The notes beneath the pieces are model-generated. The model was not told where the DNA came from. It made no database searches and saw nothing but the letters and a program-made list of their open reading frames with translations. The position numbers and the translations under genes are program-made. Positions 1 to 10,650 of a stretch of 64,000 bases of DNA are shown here, piece after piece. This DNA is from Sabellastarte sp. h YS-2021 (taxonomy: Eukaryota; Annelida; Polychaeta; Sabellida; Sabellidae), in the NCBI GenBank assembly GCA_964017235.1, contig OZ024927.1, forward strand, positions 46,381,293 to 46,445,292. The letters are read 5' to 3'. Every line of letters starts with the position of its first letter. Position 1 is the first letter of the stretch.

Positions 1-1572
1 ATGTCAATATGGTTATTAATTTTATTTTTCATTTGTGGCAAGAAAGAAAAAGTAAATTATATTGTTAATTTTTATGTATTGAATTGCTGTCTTTATTTAC
101 TGTATCTTACCTCAAAATATGTTTGCTCTGTTTGTTATTAACTCTCTATTTAAAGTGACTTATAAGCCCATATAGGGCTGGGTATTACTTCAATAGTTTT
201 TGTATAATCCTTGTCAACATAATACATGTCACTATAATAAACTAATAAACTAAACTAAGTCCCAACCCACATCCCCCACCCGGATTCCCCCCACCCACCT
301 CTGGGACCTCCAGCTATATTGAGTGACACTAAATAAACAAAGGTATTTAATGATATCAGATGAGAAACAAAGACCTCAATGGGGTTGCAGATCTTGTGTA
401 ATAGTGAGAGAGATGTGGAGAAGGGGAGAGGGGTGGGGGTGGGAGGTGGTGGGCTTCATTACATATAACACAAAGGGGAGTCAGAACTGAGATTGTGTCA
501 CATATTTAGGTTGCATATATATGGACCACATATATAGGTATAGAGGAAATGAATAACTGAAAACAATTTGCAAATTCTAAAAATAATATAATAAAATAAT
601 AATATAAATAATTTTTTTTTAAATAATATTTTATTTGTGAACAAATATAGAAACAGATATGCGCTTTTGGGATTATGAACTTTAGAATGGACATTGAATC
701 ATCAATCATTTAAATACTTTGAAGGAAGATTGAAAAGTATGATGAGTTGAGTTAAAAATAATATTTTATTTGTCAACAAATATAGAAACAGATATGCTCG
801 TTTGGGATTATTATTTTAGAATGGACATTCAATCATCAATCATTTAAATACTTTGAAAATAGGTTTAGAGTTATCATTGCAGGAAGATTGAAAATATAAT
901 TTGAGTTATGTATTCGGCGTCTGGGGATACACCATCTTCCTTGGGGAGATATAAACAGAGTAGATTGATGTGCTGAAGTTCATATAATAATGGGTAATTA
1001 TGTTTTTAAAAATTCCCGATCAAAACCTGTGGCGTGAGTGATGACCTGTCTGGGGATATGTTGGCGCCGAGTTGGCCCAATCTAGTTGTATTGGGTCTTA
1101 TTAAGATGCAAGATGGGGATCTACCCCTGGCTACATCCTCTTTAAACATGACACAAATTGGCATTCAAACTCCAGAATTTATTTAGTAATTTTTTCAGCA
1201 ATATCTGGTTCTGGGTCCCTGTGCTACGGTTTGATCTCTTGTGTACATTGCTTGTCACCATTGATTCTACCAGTTTCATTATCCACCATGAACCATAAAT
1301 AACGTGTTTAGAGGGATACACAGAGCAGGATATATTTTCTTGTATACACCGGCGCCTCAGTATCATGGGTAATTAGTGTCAACAAGTTCTAGTTTTTCAC
1401 TAATATATGCCAGGAACTGTGTAACCTACAACTATGTGTTATATATCATTAGAAAGGTCTTCTTACAGTGCTTCTGCTGGTTGTTGTTGCATCAAAAATC
1501 AATGCAGAAATGGTCGAAAAATCACAAGATAAACATCAAATGTTTTTTGTTCACTGGTGCCCGTGTATACAT
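1..1572. other. Spacer with a short tandem duplication; no gene seen
   Basis: No convincing coding exon is visible. A tandem duplication of about 137 bp is present at 618-731 and 753-888 (both read AAATAATATTTTATTTGT then an AATCATCAATCATTTAAATACTTTG-type end). The stretch 130-265 ends in TAATAAACTAATAAACTAAA and resembles the 3' tail of a LINE, but nothing coding supports that. The short open frames here are ordinary for AT-rich sequence. Confidence 0.5.
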
Positions 1573-2505
1573 GACAGCTTTTTACCCCACAGCCCTAAAG
1601 GGCTGTTGGGGTATTGTTTTCATCCATTGTGTCCGGATGGGCGGGCGGGCAGCGGGAAAAAGTTTGTCCGGGCTGTACCGTAACCGTAAACCATAAGATG
1701 TAGGAAGTTGATACTTGGTAGGGACATTGGTTAGGATGTGTAGGTGTGCAACATCATGGTCTGACCTTGATTTGACCTTGCCATAGTGACCTTGAGTTTG
1801 TAAATCTTGTCCGGGCTATATCTCGAAAACTGTAAGGTGTAGGTAGTTAATACTTGGTAGAGACATTGCTTAGGGGGTGTAGGTGTGCATTGTCATGGTC
1901 TTACCTTGCTTTGACCTTTGACCTTGCCGTAGTGACCTTGACCTATAAGTTTTGTCCGGGCTATACTTCGGAAACCGTAAGGTGTAGGAAGTTGATGCTT
2001 GGTAGGGACATTGGTTAGGGGTTGTAGGTGTGCAACATCATGGTCTGACCTTGATTTGACCTTGTCGTAGTGACCTTGATCTTTAAAATATTGTTGCACC
2101 TTTAGGTCTGTCTTTTGATGTAGATTAAGCACTGTTAAAGTCATATTAGAATTCATTAAGAATTTTACTTTTACAACTTCCCATTGTAACAGATGGAATT
2201 TCATCAAGTGAGCCACAGATTTTGCTCCAACACCACACATAAGGATTCGTTGAATGTATTACCACTTCTGTATGCATGGTAATATTCAAAACATCTAAAC
2301 CATAATTCGGCCATGCCAGATGTAGATAAGGAGTACAAGCATTATCTTTCTCTTAGACATTATTTTCTCCAATTAAACATTGTTTGGACCTTTATATAAC
2401 TGAAAGTATCCTAAACTTTGTACTGATACAAGTACTTCTATATCTCATGGTGTTAAAAATATTGCCCTAGGCTGTGGGGTATGGGCATCTCTGATGCTAT
2501 TTTTT
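1573..2505 (+). mobile_element. R1a: pearl/Helentron-associated-like repeat, full-length copy
   Basis: It opens with a hairpin, ACCCCACAGCCC-taaa-GGGCTGTTGGGGT, whose first arm returns inverted near the other end (GGCTGTGGGGT, 2470-2480). A short hairpin GCATC-tct-GATGC (2485-2497) and a T-run follow. The middle holds about three ~130-bp tandem units with 'tgaccttgatttgacctt' and 'gacattggttagg' blocks. Subterminal inverted repeats, a 3' hairpin and a tandem core match the published plan of Helentron-associated elements (Drosophila DINE-1, oyster pearl). Other copies are at 33.6, 43.6, 49.4 and 50.9 kb. No protein is encoded. The class is inferred from structure. Confidence 0.7.
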
Positions 2506-2988
2506 CCCACTGTATCTGTCTAAATATGGATATTTGTAACTCATAAATTATACCAAATCGTGGATAATAAAAGTAGACATATGCAGAAAAAAGTATCCCC
2601 CATGACGATTATCAATATATTACTCATGCTATAATATTGTTGTCTTCATTTGTGACATATTTTTTCTGTACATGTCATTCGGGAAGTTTTCCTATTATAT
2701 ATGGTCAGATATGTGCATCCGCCAGTAAGGCAAGGATTGAAAATTTCTGTAATTTGTGGATTACTGTCTTGAAGAAATTGACAAGTTGTATCACTGTATC
2801 ATCTGCTTTCACAATACTTCAGCAAATTGTAGGTAATAAGCTTGAAACGGGGCACAGTATCATTATTTTCTTATTAATGATATGTATAAATGTTTGCATA
2901 CTATGTCATTAAAACCAATAAATAAATAATAATAAATACTCATATGAAAATATATAGTTGTTTGTACGTTCTGTCTCATTTTATGCAG

Positions 2989-3112
2989 AAAACATTGGAG
3001 GAAGGTGTTGTATGAACCTGGAGAGCATCAAGATACTTTACTAAGAAGCACCTTCCTGATGAAGTCATATTTAAAAGCCAAGCTACAGTTAATAATTTTT
3101 CCAAAATATAAG
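2989..3112 (+). CDS. Possible internal exon (plus strand), unknown gene
   Basis: A good acceptor (ctgtctcattttatgcag) at 2988 precedes an open frame that starts with one leftover base and runs 41 codons to a donor AAG|GTATAC. It contains W-R-K-V-L-Y-E, which faintly recalls the N-terminus of PIG-C proteins, but the rest does not match that family well. It ends in phase 0, which suits the next candidate exon at 3402. A second frame is open for only part of the length. This may be a real exon, an old pseudogene or chance. Confidence 0.28.
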
Positions 3113-3401
3113 GTATACATGTATTGCAAGATTGTAAAAACTGCTTGGATGACACTTTAAAACTATCATGTCGTGCACAATGTTCATGTAGTGCTAATGA
3201 AATTTCTTATGGGTGGAAAACCTGTATGTTTGCATAATAATACTGAAAAATGTGCATATTCACTTGTTTCTGAAAAATTTAATCTGTTTGTGTGTTTTTA
3301 ATATGTTAAAAATAAAGTCTTAATTTATTAATTAATCATAAGAAATTGATGCAGTAACTGGCATATGTGTAACTTTTTATTTATTTTTCTACTTCTGACA
3401 G

Positions 3402-3491
3402 GAATCACTAAATGACCTCCAGGAAATGATCACCACATTATGTGAAGAACAACGACACATTCTGGAACACTGTATTTCAACTCTTTCTTGA
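3402..3491 (+). CDS. Possible terminal exon (plus strand), unknown gene
   Basis: A strong acceptor (atttttctacttctgacag) is followed by 29 in-frame codons and TGA. The peptide is acidic and coiled-coil-like (ESLNDLQEMITTLCEEQRH, then ILEHCISTLS). Its entry phase fits the candidate exon at 2989-3112. Its last third lies inside a ~135-bp tandem repeat that continues to about 4.0 kb, which weakens the case for a gene. I do not recognise the product. Confidence 0.28.
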   Translation, partial: ESLNDLQEMITTLCEEQRHILEHCISTLS

Positions 3492-4010
3492 AAGGCTATC
3501 TCATCAGTATACGCTGGTCATGTGATGTTCACGTGTAACAGGATAGACTGAATGCCGTCAATGAAAGGAATGATGCAAAGATGCAAGTTGTGAGAAGACC
3601 AAAAACACATTGTGAAATACTGTATTTCTTCTCTTTCTGGAAATTCTCTTTCATCAGGATGAACTGGTCATGTCTGATGTTCACTCTCAACAAAGATAAA
3701 CTGAATAGCTTCAAAGAAAGGACGAGTCAGCACTTATTATAGAGGAGCACACACACTTTCTGTAATATTGTATTATCAGTCCGATATGAAAGACTCTCTT
3801 AAAATAGGAAGATGGTGTGTAAGATTTCTGGTTCCCCCACCCCACCCCCCCCCCCCCCCCCCCCCACCCCCGAGAAAAAAAGAAAAAAAAATAGTGAAGA
3901 GGGTGAAGAGCAGAGACATCCTGTCATTGTAGAATTCTGTACTTCCACTATACAATTAGAGGATGCTTGTTGTGTCTGATGTCTACATGCAATAGGGATG
4001 ATTTTTTACA
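3450..4010. repeat. Degenerate ~135-bp tandem repeat with a poly(C) tract
   Basis: The block 'acactgtatttcaactctttc ... ctggtcatgtgatgttcac' at about 3,465 recurs at 3,610 ('atactgtatttcttctctttc ... ctggtcatgtctgatgttcac'). It returns more degenerately near 3,760 and 3,935. A run of C interrupted by A (3,838-3,871) sits between copies. Nothing coding is evident apart from the possible exon end at its left edge. Confidence 0.55.
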
Positions 4011-4603
4011 TTAAAACATGAAATGTAATCATTCTGAATTTTGTATTCTTTCTTAAACATATATTGGGCTTTCAATGACTGTATCCCTCAGTAAAATCAT
4101 TTATCTAAATACTAATCTGAAATATTGCAAATATTGACAGGTTATGTGAGATCAAGGTCTATGAAATACTTTAAGAAGTTAATATTTATAAGTCCGTATC
4201 AATAAGGTTGTGAGCTTTATATCCTTTCAACATGCATAAGATGATATCGGGGTAAGGCCTTGGTGATTTCTGCAGGTTATGAGCCAGATTTTAATCCATG
4301 TCAGAGGTAAGTGAAAGCAATTAAATCTCAAACTAATTATTAGACACATGGCTGCTGATGCTTCACCAATATTGGTCTTGGATGTTTGAGATTTGTAAGC
4401 CACAATCTTCTGATATCAGTTTTGACATTACTCATAGTCCAGTGATGCTTCTAGGGATATCTCGCGAGTTTTAGTACTAGCCCGCAATTCGGTATATTCG
4501 GCGCGTTCGGTAGAAGACGCGATCCTGCATGTTCACAAAATGGAGAGGCACCAATCGTTTCGCGAGAATCCCTTAATTTTATCATTATGAAGGCTAAATT
4601 TGG
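4011..4603. other. Spacer; no feature recognised
   Basis: No gene, repeat copy or structural signal was recognised. The segment 4,440-4,560 is richer in CpG (tctcgcgag, cggcgcgttcgg, gacgcgatcc) than its surroundings. That could mark an old CpG-rich repeat or an undermethylated site, but nothing more can be said. Confidence 0.4.
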
Positions 4604-4894
4604 CAGGGTTCCCACTGCACAGGGAAAACAGGGAAAATTGTGAAAAGTAATTCCAGACAGGGAAAACCCAGGGAATTTGAAAATTTTGGGAAAACACAGG
4701 GAATTTGAAAATTTCAGAATGATTTTGAAGAGTAACAGCCATTTGCATTCACGCGCCGCGGGTCGTGACTCGCAGGTCACATTTGATGTTTTGGCTTGAT
4801 TGTGTTATTTTATTTATAAAATGCACAGGGAAAAATATAAACTTAACAGGGAAAACACAGGGAATTTAAATTGGAAAAGGGAGTGGGAACCATG
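4604..4894. mobile_element. Short hAT-like MITE with GGTTCCCACT ends
   Basis: The ends are inverted copies: CAGGGTTCCCACT at 4604 and AGTGGGAACCATG ending at 4894. The interior repeats 'cagggaaaacacagggaattt', a composition often seen in marine invertebrate hAT-type MITEs. The flanks share ATTTGG (left 4598-4603, right 4895-4900), possibly a decayed 8-bp target duplication. No transposase is encoded. Confidence 0.55.
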
Positions 4895-4928
4895 ATTTGG
4901 TCGTTTTTTTTCAGTGAAAAATGTTATT

Positions 4929-5442
4929 CAGTGTTGATTCTAGAAATTTTGAAATGTGGGGGCAGTTCCCCCCCATGTCTGAAAAATGTGGGGGCTTGGT
5001 CAATAAAATGGGAACTTGTACCTCCGCCAAAGAGGGATTAATTTCAGAAGCATTTTTCTGTCCATATGTTTGTTAGCAGGATTACACAAATACTACTGTA
5101 TGGATCTTCATGAAAAAAATAGAAGATGGAAACTGATCCAACTTGGATCACATTAAATTATGGTACTTACCTGAATCAGTGCTTGGATAAAAAAAATCAA
5201 AGACCTGGGGCCATATTCTACAATACTTTTCTAGCAATATTTTTTTAAATAGAAGCGCCTCGATGAAAGACCAAATGCTTTAAACTGGGGAATTCATGCC
5301 ATAGCACCCAAGTCATTAATATTCATGAGATGATATGAATTATACTGAAATTAATCCCTCATTGGCAGAGGTACAAGTTCCCATTTTTATTGACCAAGCC
5401 CCCACATTTTTCGGACATTCAAAATTTCTAGAATCAACACTG
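4929..5442. mobile_element. MITE with ~110-bp terminal inverted repeats
   Basis: The left arm begins CAGTGTTGATTCTAGAAATT. The right end reads GAATCAACACTG, and the arms stay complementary for about 110 bp, including GTACCTCYGCCAA and GGGATTAATTTCAG. CAGTG/CACTG ends suggest a hAT-type origin, but I cannot find a matching 8-bp flank duplication. The centre includes a GGGGCCATATTCTACAATAC-like stretch (about 5,210), possibly the end of a second, nested element. Noncoding. Confidence 0.65.
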
Positions 5443-5448
5443 TAATCA

Positions 5449-5840
5449 AACAGGGGTGGCCAAAGTGTCTATAACACATGATTATTGGTGCTAGAGGTTG
5501 GAAGCATGAAACCAACTTATGGGAAATTGTAAGCTGGGACTTTTGGTTCTTTCATTGAAGGTCAAACAGAGTCAACCAATCTTAGAAGTATCTGTATTTT
5601 ATTTTATTATTTGTCTTTCAGGGTTAGGGATTAGACACCCACCCGTTCATTGCAAAACAGGTTTGGCCAAACTTTAAAGTGCCTACATCACATTTATTAC
5701 TGGTGCTAGAAGAGTGAAATATGACACCAACCTATGGGAAATTGTTCCCTTGGAATCTTTTGGTGTGGTCATATTTGATCTTGTTCCTCCATTCACAGTT
5801 AAACTGGTTCTACCAATCTTAGAAGTGCCTTCATTTTGCT
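5449..5840. repeat. ~210-bp tandem duplication, second copy interrupted by DIRS-A
   Basis: The blocks 'attggtgctaga', 'accaacttatgggaaattgt' and 'ccaatcttagaagt' in 5,449-5,610 recur in the same order at 5,660-5,835. DIRS-A starts a few bases after the last shared block, so the element landed at the end of the second unit. No coding content was recognised. Confidence 0.5.
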
Positions 5841-5857
5841 TTTTATTGCGCTACAAT

Positions 5858-6005
5858 AGCTTACCATGTGGAACTGAATGCTTTCTTGGGAGGCTGCAGG
5901 CATCCGGCCAATGTCCAAGAAAAATAGACGTTTAGTTTTGACCGGATCCCTGTGCTGAGGGTGTACCATAACAGTGTAATCTCGCATCTAACCCTTCTTC
6001 TCTCG
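5858..6005 (+). repeat. DIRS-A left inverted terminal repeat
   Basis: The sequence from AGCTTACCATGTGGAACT to CTTCTTCTCTCG is repeated inverted at 12,222-12,369 with about ten differences in 148 bp. Divergence between arms made equal at insertion implies an old copy. The outer 17 bp (5,841-5,857) are unique to this end and recur, complemented, in the internal complementary region. Confidence 0.9.
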
Positions 6006-6189
6006 TTGGCCGCGTGACTAGCAAGCATTTAAAATAAGCTTACTTTATTTCACTGTTTTCTCAGGATATATGTATTGTTGGATGTTATCTTTCAGCCATT
6101 TATTTTATTTTATGTCATAGCTTATTCTTTGATTATTTCTTGTTTTGTGAGTTTTCCGCGTTTCGACTCGGATTTTTATTGTTGTAAAA

Positions 6190-8029
6190 ATGTCTTCCCA
6201 CCAAATGAGTGCAAAGCCCAGATCATCAAAATGCAGGCATTTTTGTTTCTTATTCAATACCCATAATTACTGTCCTACGTGCAGAGAAGCTGGCAAAGGG
6301 GATGACCCTTGTGTTACAAATGAAACCCCATGCAATATTTGTGCAAGTTTTACTGAAGAACAACAAATAAAAATCAAACACAGATGTAGGTACCGGGTAT
6401 GTAAGAAAACAAAAAGTATCGGATCCCTGCAATACTTCTAAATAAGATGATCTGGACTTATTGGGGGATGACATGGAGGTGTTTTCTGGTTCTCAAGCAG
6501 ACCTTGAGGGTGCTGCTGATAATTTATTTTCTTCTCCTCCACGCCCCCAACCCTTACGTTTCGAGTCTTTGTCTTTAAGGACACCTCAAACTGTCCCACC
6601 AACCCCAGGTACTGCATTGCAGAATAAGATAGAAAGTAAACTAGAAAAATCCCTGGGTAATCAATATCCAACTCCAACAACAAATGGGGGTCTTTTAAGC
6701 GTCCATGCTGGAGGCTATGAAATCTCTCAGAGAAGAGATGCAATCTATGAAAAAAAGTCTCCCAGGCGGAGATAGATAAGATCTCCGCTTCTTTGTCAAA
6801 AGCTGGACCAAGTAAACAACCAGACCTGATCACTTGGGCATCCAACCACTCGGATGCTCAACCTATGGACACAGACTTGTATGGTCCTTCCCTTCCACCA
6901 AGGTTTACTCACAGTGCTCAATCCGACCACTCGGATCCTCATTCCGAGCACTCGGAACAACCTAAAAGGGTGTGTTCTTCCAGAGCTAAGAAGCACTCGG
7001 ACAAGAAAAAACACAAGGTTCAGGCAAAATATTATTCTCAGTCGTCTTCTTCAGAGGAAGATCAGTCCTCTCCCCCTATCAAAAAGTCTGCTAAGCCTCA
7101 ACAGGCTCCTCCTGAGCACGACCAACCACAGGATAGCACAGACCTAGTTTTTTACAGGGAGGTAGATATGTCTGACCTCCCTTCACAATATGCAGAGGAA
7201 ATTTAAACTTTTAGGCACATCCTTGATCTCCCTGACCCCAGGGAAACTTTTCCTAGGTCCTTTACCAGTGTGCTAGGCCTGGATGACGAGAAAGGCCAAC
7301 AGGAGCTAAGGCCAAGAGGCCCTTCAGCTATGCTCCACTTTAAATCCCATTCTCAAAGATCCTTTTGAGAAATTTGAACAAGATTTCTTGGCCTCTAATT
7401 TACCTGAGGGTAAATATATCAAATCTCCTGCTTCAACAGCAAAATATTACAAGGTGGGACAGCCTTGTTTTAAAGACAAACTTCAGGAGCTCAATACAGA
7501 TTTTGCTAAGATCTGCATTTCTCCTAAACCCTCTGGGGCTCCTATGGGCAAGGTTCCCCTACAAGTTCTTAAAGAACTTGAACACCTAGCTAGGCAGAAT
7601 CTCTCTACCATCAACTTTACAGCTACTTTCACAAAGACCGCTTCTGCTTGTAACACTGTTATGGAGAAGTGTCAGCACAGTATAATGGCTACCTTTAAAA
7701 GGGTTAAAAGCCAGATTCAGAAGGGTGCCGATCCTGAAAGAGCTCCCAGGCATGGCTATGAACACACCTGTGACTATTTTGAGATTATAAATAAGAGAAT
7801 TCTTATTCAGCAGAGAGCCTTAGCCTGCCTCAGCAAATCTGTAGCCCATATTCTCCTGAGGGAGCTGTATACCATGGGCAACACTGGCCTGCTAAGATGC
7901 GAGGCCGAGATGACCCTCCTTCAACCACACCTAGGGGACTCTAGACGTCAAGAACTAAGGAATTCACCTTTCTGGCCTACCCCTCTTCACGTCACAGCTA
8001 GTGAAAGATTGAGAAGACTTCCTCCTTAA
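6190..8029 (+). pseudogene. DIRS-A gag-like ORF, frameshifted
   Basis: The ORF starts at 6190 (MSSHQMSAKPRSSKC). A Cys/His-rich region follows (CRHFCF, YCPTCREAG, CVTNETPCNIC), spaced like a zinc-binding domain and typical of metazoan DIRS gag. The frame breaks near 6,440 and resumes in another frame at 6,461-6,775 and again at 6,793-7,206 with a Ser/His/Lys-rich stretch (SSSSEEDQSSPP). The C-terminal core is at 7,388-8,029 (FAKICISPKPSGAPMGKVP; LSKSVAHILLRELYTMGNTG) and aligns along its length with DIRS-B. At least three frame changes make it non-functional. The start was chosen as the first Met upstream of the Cys-rich domain. Confidence 0.8.
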
Positions 8030-8059
8030 AAAAGGTGTGGAAACCCCTCCCCCCAATGA

Positions 8060-10650
8060 CTCCTTACAAGCCTCGCTCAGCCCACTAGTAGGAGGTTGCC
8101 TCCATTCTTCAGAAGAGACTGGCTAACAAACAAATGTTCAGACGTGTTAAACATTATCACCAATGGTTACGTTCTTCCATTCATCTCAAAACCAAATTTA
8201 GTTACAATCAGGTTACAAGGCCCTTCAAAAAGAACAAACTCTGGCCTCTTGTATCCAGTCTCTTCTGTCAAAGAACACAATAGAAAGGGTGGAAAATGTA
8301 AGATCTCTCGGGTTTTACAGTCGCCTGTTTCTAGTACCCAAGCCTTACCAAAGGTGGAGGCCAGTAATAGACATAAGCAGGCTCAACAACTTTCTACTTG
8401 TAGAAAGGTTCAAAATGGAAACAACTGAGTCCATCAGGGCCTTTCTGATTCCTGGGGAATGGGTGTCGTCGATAGACTTATCAGTAGTGTTAGGAATCGG
8501 TCTAAAAAATCAGAAACGATTAATCGGTAATTCTAAGCGATCGATTATCGATTATAATCGTTTTTCTGCTTGCTTTGTAAGAAAGACAGAATATTCTTTT
8601 TTTACCAAAAATAATAAAGTAGGCTTCTGATAGGTCAGTTGTGAAAAAATCCAGGTTATTTGCTTACAGTATGTGGTAGGGAAGGGGATATGTTAGGAAA
8701 ACCAGTAGGTTAAAAGAGTCAACAAGTATGTGTATCATCAATAATATAAAAATCTATTGAGGTAGTCTTAACAGTTATACATTAATATTTATTTTCATCC
8801 TCCCTTTTCATCCTCTTAAATCATTTACAGTGTAACTTCAGCAGATTAGCAACCAATCATGCTTAAAGTTAACAATATTTCCACCACTTTTGTTCAACGT
8901 CACTCTGTGTTACTGTTTTTATAACACATATCTTCTTGCTTTCTTAATTTTACCACAAACTGAAAGTATCTCCCACCAACTTCACTGAAGTCAGATACCC
9001 CTGCACTCTTTTTGTGTGTTTATGTAAAGCATTTGTCTATTATTCTATAAAATTTCTCTTATCCTGAAAAAAATATTCCACGAATTTCCTTTTTTTAAGC
9101 AGATCTTCATCATCTATTCATTTCATATAATGATAATTTCTTAGATACTGTACAATTCTAAGTATGACAATGTAGTAAACATTTCAGTTTTCTTATTCAA
9201 CAAAATTTGTCAAAAATATTTATGGCAGACTTGCTGAAGTATTACTGTTGTGTGATCTCTCTCCACTTGATTTGTGGCCAAGGTTGTTATTCCCCATTTA
9301 TAGGGAGTATGCATGTTGTGTATGAAGCAGTGAAAGTTAAATTTAATTTAGGTTAAACTTAGTTTATTGTATTAAAAGATCTTCTAAATTCATACAGAAA
9401 TTTTAAGTTTTAGTTGTAACCAACAGGAAGTAGATATCCGTGAAAGAAACATGGCAGATAATGTAAACAAATGTTACGAAAATAAAATGTTAAATATCTG
9501 TAGAAAAAGGGAAAATTGGGTGATTTATAAATCTTACTTTCGATTTGCAATCGATTCTTAAAATGAGAATTGAGTTTCTACGTCGAAACTTTTAAATAGA
9601 CATCGAATCGATTTTCTGTCGAATCATAGGACCACTACTTATCAGACATCTACCTTCACATCCCCATCCACCAAAACTCCAGTACCTAAGGTTTTGCCAC
9701 AAGTCACAGGTATTCCAGTTCACCTCCCTTCCCTTCAAGCTAGCCACGGCCCCACAGGTCTTTACAATGATTGTAAAAGAAGTGAAGCTGATGGCCCTGA
9801 CAAGGGGAATCAGACTTCACCAGTACCTGGACGACTGGCTTTAATCAGGGCCCAGTCTCAGGAAGAAGCACAAGTGAACACTCAGACAGTGGTAGATCTG
9901 ACTCAGACCTTAGGGTGGATAATAAATCAGGAGAAGTCCGAACTAAAACCTTCTCAAGTGTTTTCGTTCGTGGGCTTAATACCATCTATATTGAGCCCTT
10001 GTAAAACCTACTCAAGAGAGATGGCTCAGACTTCAGGATTTGATCCTACGACTCAAGTCAAAACATGTTTTGACTATAAGATGTTTGATGTCGCTAATTG
10101 GGTTGCTTGCCTCAAGGGAGAAAATGGTCTCGAGGGACGCCTTCACATGAGGCCCTTTCAGTTTCACCTCAAGGAGCACTGGAGATTTCCGTAGTTGTTG
10201 GACAGCCTCCTTCCTTGGACAGAAACCATTTCAGCACACCTAGAGTGGTGGCAGAATCCCACAAACGTGATGAAAGGTGCAGACCTTCATCCCAAGACCA
10301 CATTATCCAACTCTTTACAGACGCCTCAAACAAAGGCTGGGGGGCTCACTTAGAGCAAGTCTCTACAAAGGGTTTGTGGTCAGACACTGAAAAAAGGCTA
10401 CACATAAATGTTCTAGAGCTGAAGGCGGTTTCTCTGGCCCTTCAAAGGTGCAAGGACCAGTGTCAAAACCAAACAGTGTTGGTTGCTACGGACAACTCAA
10501 CAGTAGTAGCCTACATAAACAAACAAGGAGTAACCCACTTGGCAGAGATGTGCGCTCTCTTGTGGAAAATCATGACCTGGTGCCATCATTACCAGATAAC
10601 CTTAAAACCCAGACACATTCCAGGGTGTTTGAATGTGATCTGTCCAGGTC
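8060..10650 (+). pseudogene. DIRS-A reverse transcriptase / RNase H, broken and interrupted
   Basis: RT fingers and palm are visible before the insertion: LGFYSRLFLVPKPYQRWRPV, a DxSRLN stretch, FKMETTES and GEWVSSIDLS, the first catalytic Asp region. After the hAT-like insert (8,485-9,637) the sequence resumes at YLHIPIH. It then reaches QYLDDWL at about 9,823 (the YxDD catalytic motif is preserved as codons) and LGWIINQEKSELKPSQVFSF. RNase H follows at 10,300-10,640 with FTDASNKGWGAHL, INVLELKAVSLAL and LVATDNSTVVAYIN. The later ADLLSR-type site seen in DIRS-B is damaged here. Frameshifts near 8,290, 9,690 and 10,100 separate the pieces. Confidence 0.85.
8485..9637. mobile_element. Non-autonomous hAT-like DNA transposon nested in DIRS-A RT
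   Basis: The element is flanked by a perfect 8-bp duplication CTTATCAG (8,477-8,484 and 9,638-9,645). It has the T at position 2 and A at position 7 common for hAT targets. Its ends are TAGTGTTAGGAATCGG and, complemented, TAGTGGTCCTATGATTCG. Subterminal regions are dense in ATCGATT/AATCG motifs (8,500-8,565 and 9,540-9,620), as in hAT elements. The 1,153-bp body is AT-rich with no transposase frame. Removing the insert and one duplication restores the RT reading frame seen in DIRS-B, which fixes the boundaries. Confidence 0.88.

Noticed and set aside
4451..4780. 109-codon minus-strand open frame
   Set aside because: Crosses the boundary of the hAT-like MITE and has no recognisable domain.
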